Assembly: GCA_907163375.1 (NCBI GenBank)
Contig: CAJQUW010011528.1
Location: 1-64,000 of the forward strand
Reading direction: 5' to 3'
Origin: Prostheceraeus crozeri
Lineage: Eukaryota; Platyhelminthes; Polycladida; Euryleptidae
DNA length: 64,000 nt
Position numbers and translations under genes: made by a program. Shown one piece after another: positions 37,582 to 50,115 of the stretch (position 1 is the first letter of the stretch; every line of letters begins with the position of its first letter). The notes beneath the pieces were generated by a model that saw only the letters and a program-made list of their open reading frames with translations, was not told where the DNA came from and searched no databases.

Positions 37582-40120
37582 CTAAAAATGATTTGGTCAT
37601 TAGTCGGTAGTCGATGAAGTAAATATTTGAAATGTTTGTCACCAAATTTTAACTACTCATCATATTTTGAGAACATAACATCATTTGCAGGCGTGGCATT
37701 TTCTACGGTGACGGCATTCATATTTCAATAATGATATTTATAAATAATCATGTTTACTTTACTAATCATACTTGTATTTACTGATTGATATGAAGACAAC
37801 TTACTACATTTCTAAGAGTTTCTCGTATAGCTTTCTTGCGTCAAAATCAAATTCGCTTTTCGTAAAGATGACATTTCAGATTCCAGCAGAAGTGTCCTTC
37901 CGACTTATTCGGTCATCGACAGATGACCTAGCTCGTCCTGAAAAAAAGCAGATACGCATCGCATTGGTACTTTCTATTCGGAATTCACTTTTAATTCAAA
38001 GCAACGCATACAATCAACGTTCGAAACAACGCTAACGGATATTTTTCGACTTTTCAAAAATGAAAAGATTTTGGAGCGGCATGATATGTCTTATAGTCAG
38101 TTTAGAAGCAAATAATGGAAATTAATGTTTTTGCACATTTAAAGGTATATTGTATGTTATTTATCTTGTTTCGATGTTGGCAAAATGTAGGCTACAATTG
38201 TTTAGACCTAGACATACATTTTAAGTGAGATTTAACCATGCTTTTACATAATGGACTTTTAACGATCGAGGATTACTGAGTCTACGCTGTAAATTAATGG
38301 GAAGATATACAATTGTACGAGATAAATATGGAGCTCCTCCATCCCTGCTTGCAACTTTTGTGTTGCTTTTCTATCACTTTTAAAAATTATTCGATGCCTA
38401 TCATATGTCAGGAATACATGTAGAAGATAATCATAGTAGAGCCAGAAAATTGTGGAAATTTAAATTCATATCCACGTACGTAATAATGCGAAGATGTTAT
38501 CTACGGTTTATTCGCTCTGCTTACTGCTTTATTCGTTTCTATGCTTTTGTAACTTTTCTGAATATCTTTTGAAGTAACTTGTTGCCATATTATCTAACTA
38601 AGGGCATTTTGTCCAAAAAAGAGAACTCCCTCAGTACTATCAAAACATTGTAGCAGCTTGTTCGTCGGTGTAGCTAAGCATCAAAAGGTACTATAATTGA
38701 CCGCCCTGGTAAGCACTTCTCAAAATTTGTATAAAGCATTTTAACTTGCACTTTGTCATTTTAATTGTTACCCTTTCGACCATTTATTTTCATTCATTGA
38801 GCCTTCATTTCTTCGATGTTGCAATGGTCTTGTGATGTGATAAAGTATATTTTGTTATTTATAATCTAGCAGCTGGGTTATTCCACGACGATTCAGCCAA
38901 TGGCATGTGGCACTCTGTCTCAGATTTTGCTGATTTTCGGATATATGTTTGCTATACCATAGAAAACACCAAATCCGAAATATTAGCATCCAATTTTGAA
39001 TATAGCGGAATCTAGAATTATTTTTGGAAATTTAGTTCTTTCCAAATTGAATTGAAAATTTGAATTTTTACGCCGCTGTAACTTTTATCTGTATGTTCGT
39101 TACTCAACCAAACTTTGCATGCAGCATTAATTTGGTATAAAAGAATTCCTGTATGAATTTCAACGGGTAACTGGCATGCAGAACGGAGCTACCTGGCTCC
39201 AAAGATGGTAAGAAAAAATTGGGTGCGCGAGAAAAAATTTAAACTAATCTCACAACTTTCTGTATTGTTGTTACCCTAGTAACCGTGATAATTGTGTTGC
39301 TGTTTATCACACATCTGTGATCTTAAGCGGTAACCAAAATACAGAGAGCTACACCAGGCACAGGCATTCAAAAATCGTGTTTTTTCAAAAAATGCCAAAA
39401 GTGGCTGTTTTCAAGCTGGGCTAGCTTTTTTTCTGTATGCCAGTTTTGACTCCAAATTGATGCTGAATCTCAGAAACATGCTCCATTACTTGTAGAAGAA
39501 ATAGGATCACGTAACCGATAGTTTAAGTGGTATAAATTGGCCAATTTTGATTTCGAACATTGATTCAATATATGATGTCAATATTATATGAGTAGTATCG
39601 AGAAGTGGCATTTATAGTACAATAGCACTTGAAAACGTTAAGTTGGTGTGCGGTAAGAAATTATTACCTTTGATGGATATTATACATGAAGCTTTCATAT
39701 ATTGCAATAGAGCCAAATATGACCACATTGTACTTTTGAATAGTAAAGCTTGTGCGAAATGCTCAGGATGGATTTATCTGACTGTTTTCTGAAGTAATCA
39801 ATTACTTTTAGTGATTTCAATTATTCTAATGGTGAAATATCATTCGCAATGAACCGGAGAAGCGCCCTAATGCATTTGTAACAAACACTATTTCAAAGTT
39901 GTTGTCGAAAAATATTGCCTAGAAAAGATATGCAAGACAATTCGATTGTGATTTTCAATAACAGATGACTGATTTATACTTAAGAATTACCATGATCATC
40001 AGTTAGCATCGAAAGATCCTTCATACCGGGAATGCGTCTTTGATTACACCAATCAATAGATAAACCTCAATTTGAAAACAATGGGCCTATTGACATTTAG
40101 GATCATGATATTGTGAAAAT
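37582..40120. other. No gene supported
   Basis: One plus-strand segment at 37880-37975 begins right after an ACATTTCAG acceptor-like site and reads as plausible protein for about 30 codons (PAEVSFRLIRSSTDDLARPE), but no good donor follows. The part from 38875 to 39660 has the look of an old interspersed repeat, without terminal repeats that I can identify. Confidence 0.3.
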
Positions 40121-40125
40121 ATTGA

Positions 40126-40420
40126 TCATGAGAACCCTTACGGAAATATATCATCAAGTTTCATGATATTTTAATGTCATTAATCCCATGATATTTTGAA
40201 ACTAGATATCATTAATCGCCATGATATTAGTATCATTATCCCATGATATTAATGTCATTATCCCATGATATTATTTCCCATGATATTTTGAAACCAGATA
40301 TCATCAAAAATATCATTATGATACTATCATTAACTCCCATGATATTTTCGTTTTCATTATCATAGAAATTAATGAGAGTATCATAATGATATTTTTGATG
40401 ATGTCTACAATAGGTGAAAT
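40126..40420. repeat. ATGATATT-rich palindromic repeat patch, copy 2
   Basis: The patch opens with TTACGGAAATATATCATC at 40138, like the patch at 29950, and then repeats CATGATATT and its complement with CCCATGATATT spacers. The frames read across it on the minus strand (40236-40498) are by-products. It is the second member of the family described at 29935-30240. Confidence 0.65.
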
Positions 40421-43015
40421 CACAAATAACCCACTGACGAATGTCATACGTGCAAGTAAGAGATGATTTACCAGGTAAACAAAACAACAATATTTCAAAA
40501 GTAACTATTATTATACAAAAGAACTGACTTTAAGTCCAACATGAACTTTGTGATTGCCTAGTACACGACAGTGTCAATTCAAAATCTGAAGAGTGAGCTA
40601 TCCAATTATTTCACAGAAACAAGTCTATACAAACGGATATCATCTTAACAGTGAATCACGTTCAGACAGTTGCATACTCAAAGGCACAATATATAATATA
40701 CGTTTTATGGGCAATTGGGAAAAAATTCTATTTATTCAATCTATTCAATGTAGAAAAAGATAGGCAGAACTTCTTTTGATTTACTTAAAAGATACAGGCT
40801 CACTAAAATGTCTAATTAATTTTTCGACTAAATCGGTGTATGACTGGATACATTCCTGCCGGATACATTCTACACGTTATTACACATTACACCATAGCCA
40901 ATGTGTAAGCACAAAAACAATTTGATGGTCACCTTTATCAAAGACAGAGTCTAGAAATTCGTCAGTTTAAAGAACTTGAGTAATGCAACCATTAACAGTA
41001 TGAATTCAAGGTATCACCTTTACATCAATTTTAGTAGTCAATGATTTTATGAAAGGATTCACAATATCATATTTACATTTTTCTCTTTTACGCGCAAGTC
41101 ATATTACTAACCATCCAAGTTTATATGTAGTACAGTAAAGTTCGACACAAACCGAAATGAAAACGACTTTAAAGAAAATACAAGAATAACAATCGCTAGT
41201 CGAACACAAAGGGACTTTGAAATGAGTAACACATTCATTTGTATCTACAGTAGCACAAAATTACAGCATTTGAAACTTCTAAATACAGTATACATGTACA
41301 TATTGCACAAAACTGCATCAAAGAAGTCATTAGCTTCTATTACAATATGCTTTCATTAAACAGCAGTAACAAATGGCGTCCATATAACATAAAATATACG
41401 ATGAGTCACATGAGAAAAATGTAGGAACCTACTACAATATTTGCGGAAATTTAATAACAAAATGAAATATTCACATACTATAGTTGATGCAGAAAAGTTA
41501 GGCTCGTAGTCACACAGAAGGCCGTAAATGAATCTAATAATACAAGGATAGTCAACTTGTCACTTTTCAATTCAACACGATCATAATGTTACATACATAA
41601 CGGCAACGATAGGCAAGCAGGATCGTCAATTTAGCGGAAGGTGTCCATATTGTAACGGATATTGTGTTGGAACACAATACAGGAGCAGTAAATTGACGAA
41701 GTAAATAGGAACTCCAAGGTGGACTACTAGAATATTATCTCCTATTATAGTTATAATTAATTAGTTGATCACATTTCCTATGCTATCTAGAAAACAGCAT
41801 GAGCGGTTGGTGTTAATTGCTAGAAAGATATAATCAAATTTCTTTAACGATGAATGATTTAACAAGGAAAAAATGAAGCTTTAACATCACTTCTCCCAGG
41901 TTTGAGACTATTGTGGTGTGGACATGTTCTGACTCTATAGTGGATGATAATGATACTTATAATTTGAAAGAAAAGATGGAAACTATATGATGCAATGAAG
42001 GTTTTCTACTTGCACATTGATCATTCAAATTGGTTGGAGATCGAAAACTTAGTTGAGCATTATTCCGCTTGTTAAGAGCAAGACTCCACAATTGACCAAT
42101 TTTTTCTGTAATAATTAATTTGGAAGACATGAGAATCATGCACGAACAAACTTGAAACAGATCTGCTTCCATCGAAATATTTAAGAAAATCAGGATTGAA
42201 AGAGGGGCAGAGATTTACCCTGAAGATTCCTGACACTGCTCAACCCACTTGAGATGATTGCGTATCTAGAACAGAATACTTGCTCTCTCAGTACCTATGT
42301 AGTGAACAGTCGAAGGTAGCAGATATTTGTTTGTTGAGAAGGGTACTGCAAGCTACTTACAAACAGCCCACGTGTAAAAAATGTCACAAACTCTTGGTGA
42401 AAGGAGAGTGAAGGGGGGCTTGTCCTCATTCTATTTCAATTGTAGAAGAACATCACTAGCCACTTCAGGCAGACACTTGAATTTCGCAAGAATCTACGTG
42501 AGATTTCCATTACGAAAATAGTGAGACCCCACTTCATGTAAAAATGAAATCAACATGATAATTTGACCATGACTTCGAAACTAGAGAACGGAATGCATAT
42601 TGAATTGATCGCACTTGATTGATGTACACTTCTACACAACTTAACATGGTCAGTATATTAGTATTTATTCTCGATGCTTTGACTATCAGCCATAATAATA
42701 GAAACTTATCTACTCGTAAACACCAAATTGCTTTTAATTGATGTAAACCATCAATGACTGAATATACATGGAAACGGAAAGTTCAGTTACAGCGTAGGCA
42801 AGAATATATATATGAATACTAGAAATCACACGTAACTTGACTGAAATTGATTTTAAAATCAAAAGAAATATCTAGGAGACCTATAAAATATTTCAGATAA
42901 TAATATAGCCATTATAAATAGACTAAGTACACCCTGAGCAGTTCTTCAGCTTGTTTAGCCACTCTAGATATTTTAAGCTAGTTTGGGTCATTCCCAGCCG
43001 TAATGACGCATCCCT
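40421..43015. other. No gene seen
   Basis: AT-rich sequence with only short frames. No RNA gene, splice-bounded exon or transposon end could be supported. Confidence 0.45.
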
Positions 43016-44823
43016 CACGGTGTGTTTTTTAGGGGTTATACCTCAAGTTTCATGCCCACTCTGGAAACCAAATGGAGGTTGTTCCACATGTCCTAGGAAG
43101 TGTAAAAAACGGATTTGAAAAAAATCAATCGAGCCCTTTTCCTTCTGCAGCTTTTTTTAAACTTTTTTGCTTTTTTTGCTTTCGTGATATAATAGACTTT
43201 CCTTGAAATTATGTGCCCACTCTAGAAACTAAATGGAGATTGCTTAATATATCATAGGAAGTATAAAAAAGTAAATTTGAAAAATGTGTGTCGATCCCTT
43301 TTCTTTCAGCAGCTTTTTTGCACTTTTTTGCTTTTCCACATAATTGCTCTAATACATTTTCCTTGAAGTAATGTGCCCACTCTACAAACCAAATGAAGAT
43401 TGCTTCACATGTCCTAGGAAATACTTTAAATGCAAATTGAAAATAATCTGTCGAGCCCTTTTCTTTCAGCAGCTGGTTTCCACTTTTTCGCTTTTTTGTC
43501 ATAGCACGCTTTCCTCGAAATTATATGACCTTGTTCATATCTCTGACATAAATAGTTGATGAAATATCAAATATGTAGCTAGTTATTGATGATCTTACAA
43601 TGAAGGGAACCATATTTGACATTAGGATTCATTGTTCGATTGCTATGATGCTTTGGTTTAGTTTCGTAATAAATGCCGAAAAAATCATATTGAAGATTTT
43701 TGTACTTCGCAAATGCTTGGATTAGGTCTTTTCAGCGAGCAGGCAAGTGAAGCAGTTCATCACAATTTTTCCATAACGTGGCAAAATTTCAAAGTATCTT
43801 CGATGGACAATTCAGAATACCATAAAAAGCTCTTAAAAGCTGTGTGCACTTACAACAGTCATCATAGTTGACTGCTTTTCTTTATTCTTGAAGTGATTGT
43901 CCTATATGTGTGCGGTAGTTCATATGAGCAAATCGGCTTACTGTCATTCTAATTTTGATTATTCGTTATATTTGGTCATAATCTTTTTATTATTGCTATA
44001 TGGACATGTTAATATTAGGGGAATTCTTTTCAACCGCGTTTTTTCAAGGGTGAGCGATTATCATGGAAATATAAGCCATTCATTAGCTTTTAGCAGCACA
44101 ACACAGTGACTATTCATATTCTTGATACGATGCAAGCATTAATTGGCCTACAGAATTGATTAGGCATGCATGCAAAAAGAGTAAAACAGCTTCAAAATCA
44201 TCAGTATAGCTTACCAGATAAAAATACATTTATCTGATCTCCATAATCATATAAGCAACTGTATGCATTTCAGAAACTATTTCGAGTTTTGTCAGAGATA
44301 TGGACAAGGTCATATAATTTCGAGGAAAGCGTGCTATGACAAAAAAGCGAAAAAGTGGAAACCAGCTGCTGAAAGAAAAGGGCTCGACAGATTATTTTCA
44401 ATTTGCATTTAAAGTATTTCCTAGGACATGTGAAGCAATCTGCATTTGGTTTGTAGAGTGGGCACATTACTTCAAGGAAAATGTATTAGAACAATTATGT
44501 GGAAAAGCAAAAAAGTGCAAAAAAGCTGCTGAAAGAAAAGGGATCGACACACATTTTTCAAATTTACTTTTTTATACTTCCCATGATATATTAAGCAATC
44601 TCCATTTAGTTTCTAGAGTGGGCACATAATTTCAAGGAAAGTCTATTATAACATGAAAGCAAAAAAAGCAAAAAAGTTTAAAAAAAGCTGCAGAAAGAAA
44701 AGGGCTCGATTTATTTTTTTCAAATTTGTTTTTTTACACTTCCTAGGACATGTGGAACAACCTCCATTTGGTTTCCAGAGTGGGCATGAAACTTGAGGTA
44801 TAACCCCTAAAAAACACACCGTG
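43016..44823. mobile_element. Foldback element with 533-bp inverted arms
   Basis: The arm at 43016-43548 is the reverse complement of 44290-44823 with very few differences, around a loop of about 740 bases. Each arm is itself built from three diverged tandem units of about 161 bases, each starting with a (T/A)TG(T)GCCCACTCT segment (43053, 43215, 43375) and holding CCTAGGAA and TTTCTTTCAGCAGCT-type parts. Long inverted repeats made of internal tandem repeats are the defining design of foldback transposons, known from flies and sea urchins. A CCCT flanks both tips and may be a short target duplication. Near-identical 97-codon frames in both arms arise from the repeats. The loop has no recognisable gene. 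Confidence 0.8.
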
Positions 44824-45263
44824 CCCTGTATTGGCGAAAATCAGCGTCTACGGCTGCCAAAAGAACATTTGTGCTTAATTTGTTCAAGTTTGAGGAAATC
44901 TTCCTATTCTATTCCTAGGCGAACAGGCACTCTGCAATCTGCATGATTATCAGCCGCACGGCAAAGCAAGAAAAAATATACGCAGAGTGCAACCCATTGT
45001 ATCTAGTCATTCAATTTGTGAAGCCAATAAAGACATCACACGATAGATTGAACCATTCCGAGCCGTTCCGACGAGCCATGCTATTTTGGAATTCTTGTCA
45101 AATCAAATCCTATGATTAAGGCGTCTAGTCAAAGCATCAAGTACAAATAATGATATACATATAGTTACTAACCGCATAGTTGGAAATTCATCAGAAATCA
45201 GGATAACAGAACAGAAATTGTATCTCCAATTAGGTTCACGAAGACTCAAAATAGGAGCAACTA

Positions 45264-46871
45264 TTACTTCGCCAATTTCCTACAGTCCCGGAACTTCTGG
45301 GACATTCGTTGGATGATGTCCTTTTCTTGGACGCTGGGATCCAATCGATGCACTTCACCTGAAAATAAAGCAAGCTTGCTTGCACATCTTATCTAAGCAA
45401 AGAAAAAATATTCAATCGAAGACAAGAATGGGACTCAAATATGCAGAAATATATAGAAAACATGAAATCGAACAAATTTACATCACTATATTTGAAAACT
45501 GATTCAGGTTGCTTCCATCTTCCATTTTTTCATCGATCTATGGTTTTTAATAAAATAGGACCAAAGAAAAAAATCTTCAAAGAAAAAAAATTCTTTTATG
45601 TCACCATAAAAGAATGTGACAGGTATTGATTGAGCTACATTATACCAATAACAATAAAAGGAAAAATTAACCTGACTGAATCCAGAAATTTATTTTGTAT
45701 TTCATATCTCTTTCCTTTGCCATCTTCACAGAAAGTTTCAGTTCTGTAATGTAATATATTTTACATTATATTAGATAAGAGTTGAACCTCATAAGTCATA
45801 ATCATTGTAATAATCATCATCATAATAAGGATTCTAATGAATTTCTAAGCGGTACCACAACTGATGCTGACACGAACGATAACCATGTCACCAACACAAA
45901 ACTCGTTGGCAATTGGCGTTTGATAAAAAATGTAATACAAAGCATCTCTACGATCATAGATGAAATTAGCTGTGAACAACCACAACAACTTGTACTTGCT
46001 TGGTTGACATCTGAGTGTTTCTGCCAAGAATACATGTGAACAGATATATTTCTACTTACTGAAGATCCAGTTCCGGACACTAGAGCTGACTACTGGTCCA
46101 CCACCTCTTGACCGAACAGCACTCAGCCGCACCAACTGCTCCCTGGTATACGCTGTCCCTAACATGACACTAACCAGCTTCTTCCACTGGCGACAAGCTT
46201 TGATGGCAAGTGCTTGGATATCAGTTAGGACAGGCACTTCGCCAACAGCAACCGGCTGCGGGGTTCTCGGCGTTCGTGGACGACAATTCTTAACGTCACG
46301 GAGAACAGATGAAGCTGTAGGTGTAGGAGGTAGGTGAACGGGCGTTGCAGGAAAGTAGACGGGCGTTGTAGGAAGGTGGACGGGCGGTAGTGATGGATGC
46401 TCAGGTGTTGGAACAAATGCGGAAGACTGGACGGGATCGTGAAGGGCTGAGGTTTGTGGATGCGCCGGCATTGTTGGAGTGGCAGGTCCGTGGGCAGCTA
46501 AGGCAGCATCGTCCTCCATGAATTCCAGCATCCCCATCTCGGGCTCTCCTGTATCCATCGCCGCGATACTGAGAGCATCAGTGAAGCTCTTCGCCTCCTG
46601 ACGCACGTGAACCTAAAAATAAGTACTTTTATTTGAATATTTAGCATTTCAGTGTACATGCATAAATTAATTTTATCATAATTTTTTAAGAATTTTGCTT
46701 ATTTACTTCATTATGAGAATATTCACTTACGATTGATCGCAGAGTCCGTGAGATGGTCATCGGGACATCTTCAATCATAATGGAATTCAGGCGTTGCAGA
46801 TTGGTGACCTGAAACTCCAGCTTCCTAATGCGTTGTACCAGTTCCACCTTCGACAATTTGCAAAGCTGGTC
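45264..46871 (-). CDS. BEN-domain-like protein, last three exons
   Basis: Three minus-strand exons join with consistent phases. Exon A is 46871-46731 (47 codons, phase 0 at both ends), with acceptor TTCTCATTCAG and donor GTAAGTGAAT. Exon B is 46612-46060, with acceptor ATTTTTAG and donor GTAAGTAGAA, ending in phase 1. Exon C is 45358-45264, with acceptor TTTATTTTCAG and stop TAA at 45264. Exon A encodes a short coiled coil (KLSKVELVQRIRKLEFQV). Exon B encodes an acidic stretch, then a Pro- and Thr-rich linker with repeated PTTPVYFP-like units, then the start of a folded domain (KLVSVMLGTAYTREQLV). Exon C completes it with HRLDPSVQEKDIIQ and a basic end. The LL..ly..eeL...S....LDp..i..I order matches BEN domains, which bind DNA or chromatin partners in the nucleus. 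The family call rests on pattern recognition; the gene structure itself is well supported. More 5' exons are expected at higher coordinates. Confidence 0.72.
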
Positions 46872-47069
46872 CTGAATGAGAAGTGGAACAACATTGATTT
46901 TTATGAAAGTTTCAAAACTAGCTGCATCAATATTTGCTACAATTTCGTGATCAGAAACACTGACATGATGATCGTGGTTGACTTTATAAAGGAAAAAAAA
47001 CGAAGGATCTAGTTTCTTTGGTGCTGATGATATCTAAGTTAATATTTTCAATCATGAATTTTAAAAATG

Positions 47070-47200
47070 TTAGCAATTATGACAATTAACAATTTCACGA
47101 AATGCGTCGACAAGATTAATTTTGTCGACAAGACCACACTTGAGAGCTGAGAGGGCATCGGAAAACTCCATTCCAGATGCTTGATGCAAATTACGGCAAC
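47070..47200 (-). CDS. Possible additional exon, unassigned
   Basis: After an AAATTTTTAG acceptor (exon start 47200) one minus-strand frame is open for 42 codons to a TAA at 47070. It reads plausibly (segments GMEFSDALSALKCG and DKINLVDAFREI), with a DALS motif also present early in exon B of the BEN-like gene. Phase 1 at its start does not fit the donor of the candidate exon at 47567-47685, and its own donor is weak. It may be an alternative or decayed exon. Confidence 0.28.
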
Positions 47201-47566
47201 CTAAAAATTTGCAGCATTGAAAACCCCAAAATGTCAACTCTCAGCTCTCAAAAGAGATAGCACACTGAGACTATACTGCTTCAACGCCATATACTTGGAT
47301 CACCTTCGACATGAGAGCGGATGCATCAGAAATTACTTTAACTACCCAAACAAAGATTGCGTCATAATTTTGCAATGCGATAATGCAATTGTTCTATATC
47401 TACACATTACGAAATCTCATTTAGTAATAAGACAACTGAGAACACAGAAGTTCTATCAAACTCATAACCATTTTACTAATTCGTACTAAATGTATTTTTT
47501 AAAACAGATCGAAATCTTCCCTTAGGTTGCACAATGCACATAGAATTTTTGATTTAGGTGTCATAC

Positions 47567-47685
47567 GTAGATAATCCAGGTGTGACATTGGAGCAATTTA
47601 ACTCAATGAGATCTTTCACACGGGCCTTATAGGAACTTATAGAAGGCGGTTCATGGTCGTCAGTTTCACTAGTAGGCCTACTCAT
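47567..47685 (-). CDS. Possible first coding exon of the BEN-like gene
   Basis: An ATG at 47685 (minus strand) opens a frame of about 40 codons rich in Ser, Thr, Pro, Asp and Glu and then a charged helix-like part (SYKARVKDLIELNCSN). A GTATGAC donor-like site ends it at 47567 in phase 2; without splicing the frame stops at 47554. It lies about 700 bases upstream of exon A on the same strand. The phases do not join directly to exon A, so an exon is missing from my model or this call is wrong. Confidence 0.35.
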
Positions 47686-48238
47686 TCGGACTACTAATGA
47701 CACGAAATTGTCCACATCAACAGCGTATTTCATATTTTTCAGAGGTAATGAAATGTTTGTCTCTCTCCATTTGCTTTTTCATGTACTTCAGCAAGTGCAA
47801 GCAAAACGGCATATCTGCTCAAGTAAGTAAGTACATGTTCACACAAGATTTAAAAATGAATATCACAGCCATTGTGCAATAAATACACAAGTATTTTTTG
47901 AAATCAATGAAATTAAACTAGATCGAATGACCAAACAAATACTTGTGATGATTAAATAGCAAAATCAAATGAGCAAAACCATTCAAATTGTAGAAAACTA
48001 ATTTCAGTGAGCAAATACAGTTAAGGACACCGGATTTAATTCAATAGACATATGCACAATGTTATTGATTTGTTGCCTAGAATATCTACATGGGCATGCA
48101 ATTTCATTTTGCATTGTCGGTTTACAAGGAATTTAATTGAAATACGAAAAAGATTGAATATGTTTGATATTGTATTCACAAGACAATTTTTCAACCACAG
48201 TCTATATATTCACTAATGAAAAACACCATCCTCTAAAT

Positions 48239-49371
48239 CAGCGATTCTCAAGGTGGGCGCTAGCTCCCCTGGTGGGCGTTCGCCACTTCCAAGGAGGCGT
48301 TGGATACGAAGGGGGCGTTAAGGGGGCGATTTTCGTGAGCATATCTTCAGCTGTCCATGCGGCATGCACACTGCACACTGTACATCTTCAAAGTAAGCGC
48401 TCTGTGCTTATATTTATTCACAGCGCTCATTAAGCGAAAAAAACCTGAATCTCTATCACTTCGTCAAAACCACTATATCAAAACAGACAACATAGATGTG
48501 ACAATGAGATATCCGCCAATAGCAATGTAGTGGAAGTCCAGCTTGGTTGCTCTGTAAAGTCACGTGACTGCATTGCACATTACTTTGCAATGTGAGTCAC
48601 TACTGCTTATCGATTGAAAACACGAACGATTGAGACACACTGAGTGAACGTCTTTTTCGTCAACTTTGTAGTGATAAAATAAAAAGAAGACTTTCAGAAA
48701 TTGTGTTACACACTGAAGTAAATGGCTCTCAAAAGGAAGTTGTCTCGATCATTTTATAATTAGTGATAGAACTCCAACTTGACGCACCTTTGAAAATCAA
48801 ATTTTCCAAAGCTGGTGAGCCTTTCTTCTGAATTGATGACTGTCTAAAGCTTCACTTTTTCTGCGAAGTGACAAAGCGGTTCGTACTGTCATTTCCAACT
48901 TCGTGCTGGTCGAGACAGGACCTTTGAGACTACAAAGTAAAGGCTGCAATCGCATGGATGTTATACAACGAGGTGACTTGCGCCTACATTTGTAAAAATT
49001 GAGCTTGATCTTGCAAAAAGTCACCAACCTGAGGGATCGCACTGACAGCCCTACTATAGTTATATTTTATGCAAACTTTATATAGTCATTGAAGCATAAC
49101 TGAATTTACCTATTGAAGTATTGCTTTCATTCTACAAGTTACCGTAAGCCTTTATGAAAATAACTTTTAGATGAAAAGTAAAATCATTGATTCAAAGAAT
49201 AAAAGATGTAATACTTTTATTTCAAAGATGATAAACTTGACATTTTGTGCACCAGGTAATATGATGCACAAATTCAAGAAATTGAGGAGCCAAAATTTGA
49301 CCATGTATACAGTGTAGGCCTTATATGAAACGAAAAGGGGGCGTCCACAAGGAAAAGGTTGAGAAACACCG
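48239..49371. mobile_element. hAT-like DNA transposon relic, 1.13 kb
   Basis: The left tip CAGCGATTCTCAAGG and the complement of the right tip, CGGTGTTTCTCAACC, form an imperfect inverted repeat of the CAGnGnTTCTCAA kind seen at the ends of many animal hAT elements. They are flanked by CTCTAAAT (48231-48238) and CTTTAAAT (49372-49379), an 8-bp duplication with one mismatch. Both tips carry GGGCG-rich subterminal sequence. An 81-codon minus-strand frame (48797-49042) has no recognisable transposase motif. Probably a non-autonomous or heavily deleted copy. Confidence 0.7.
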
Positions 49372-49438
49372 CTTTAAATGACCACCTCTACAGTCACAGC
49401 ATACTCTTATTCGGTGAAAAAAATGTTCAATCACTCTT

Positions 49439-50115
49439 TCACACAGGTCTGACATGATTCCACCAATTACACCTCGAATGTCGTGCTTTAAATGAGCAAT
49501 CCTGTTGGTATTTTTTTAATATGCCCGTGATTTCACATAGCCCATCATTGAAATCATCATTGAAATCATATGGGGATAAAGCACATGATCCTGGTGGCCA
49601 TCCATCGATAACAACCATTGCTGAAGAAAAGGCAATTGGGAAATTATTCTCTGAGGAACTGCGTGGTTTCTCGTGCAGCATGTTAAGTTGCACCATCTTG
49701 GTGTAACCATAAGTCTTGTTCATCTAGGGTTTCGAGTTGAGGCAGAAAACTCAGTTACCATCCTTGGATGACAATAGCCATTTACCGTTACAGCTACTGC
49801 ATTTTCATTTTCAAAAAATATGGTCTAATCACTCTGCCACTCGGGTTGCAGTGACTTCTCATGAATCACTTGGGGATTGTCTGTGGGCAAGATTCGACAA
49901 TTTTGTTTCTTTAAGTAATTTTCGAGATGAAAATAGGCCTCGTCGCTAAACATTGTTCTTCTCGTAAACATTGGATTCACTTGCGGATTCCGTAGCGCAA
50001 AATTGGCACAACCTTGGCGAACTGCATGGTCGCAAGTTTCAAACTGTTGTGCAACTTGAACTTTGTAATGGTAATTGTGTAGTAAGGTGGCAACTCCTGT
50101 GCGTGACATTCTCCA
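49439..50115 (-). pseudogene. Tc1/mariner-superfamily transposase, broken
   Basis: Minus-strand frames, read in order with shifts, resemble an IS630-Tc1-mariner transposase. The first part (50109-49825) holds MFSDEAYFHLENYLKKQNCR and DNPQVIHEK, matching the first catalytic Asp block (FSDEA.FHL....NKQNCR). Next, in another frame near 49700, HQDGAT followed by HAARETTQFLRE matches the second Asp block. Then WPPGSCALSPYDF matches the third block, WPPRSCDLTPLDFF, and GYVKSRAY its continuation. At least two frameshifts and two in-frame stops break it, so it cannot make a transposase. The N-terminal DNA-binding part and the terminal inverted repeats were not found. Confidence 0.75.

Noticed and set aside
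37031-37617. Long plus-strand frames and a basic minus-strand frame over the 30-bp minisatellite
   Set aside because: Differences between units change amino acids in these frames, while the minus-strand acidic frame keeps them; these are shadows.
43209-44629. Pair of nearly identical 97-codon frames in the foldback arms
   Set aside because: They are mirror copies created by the inverted repeat and read through low-complexity Lys-rich tandem units; no motif or start context.
48797-49042. Transposase remnant inside the hAT-like element
   Set aside because: The 81-codon frame has no hAT dimerisation or catalytic motif.
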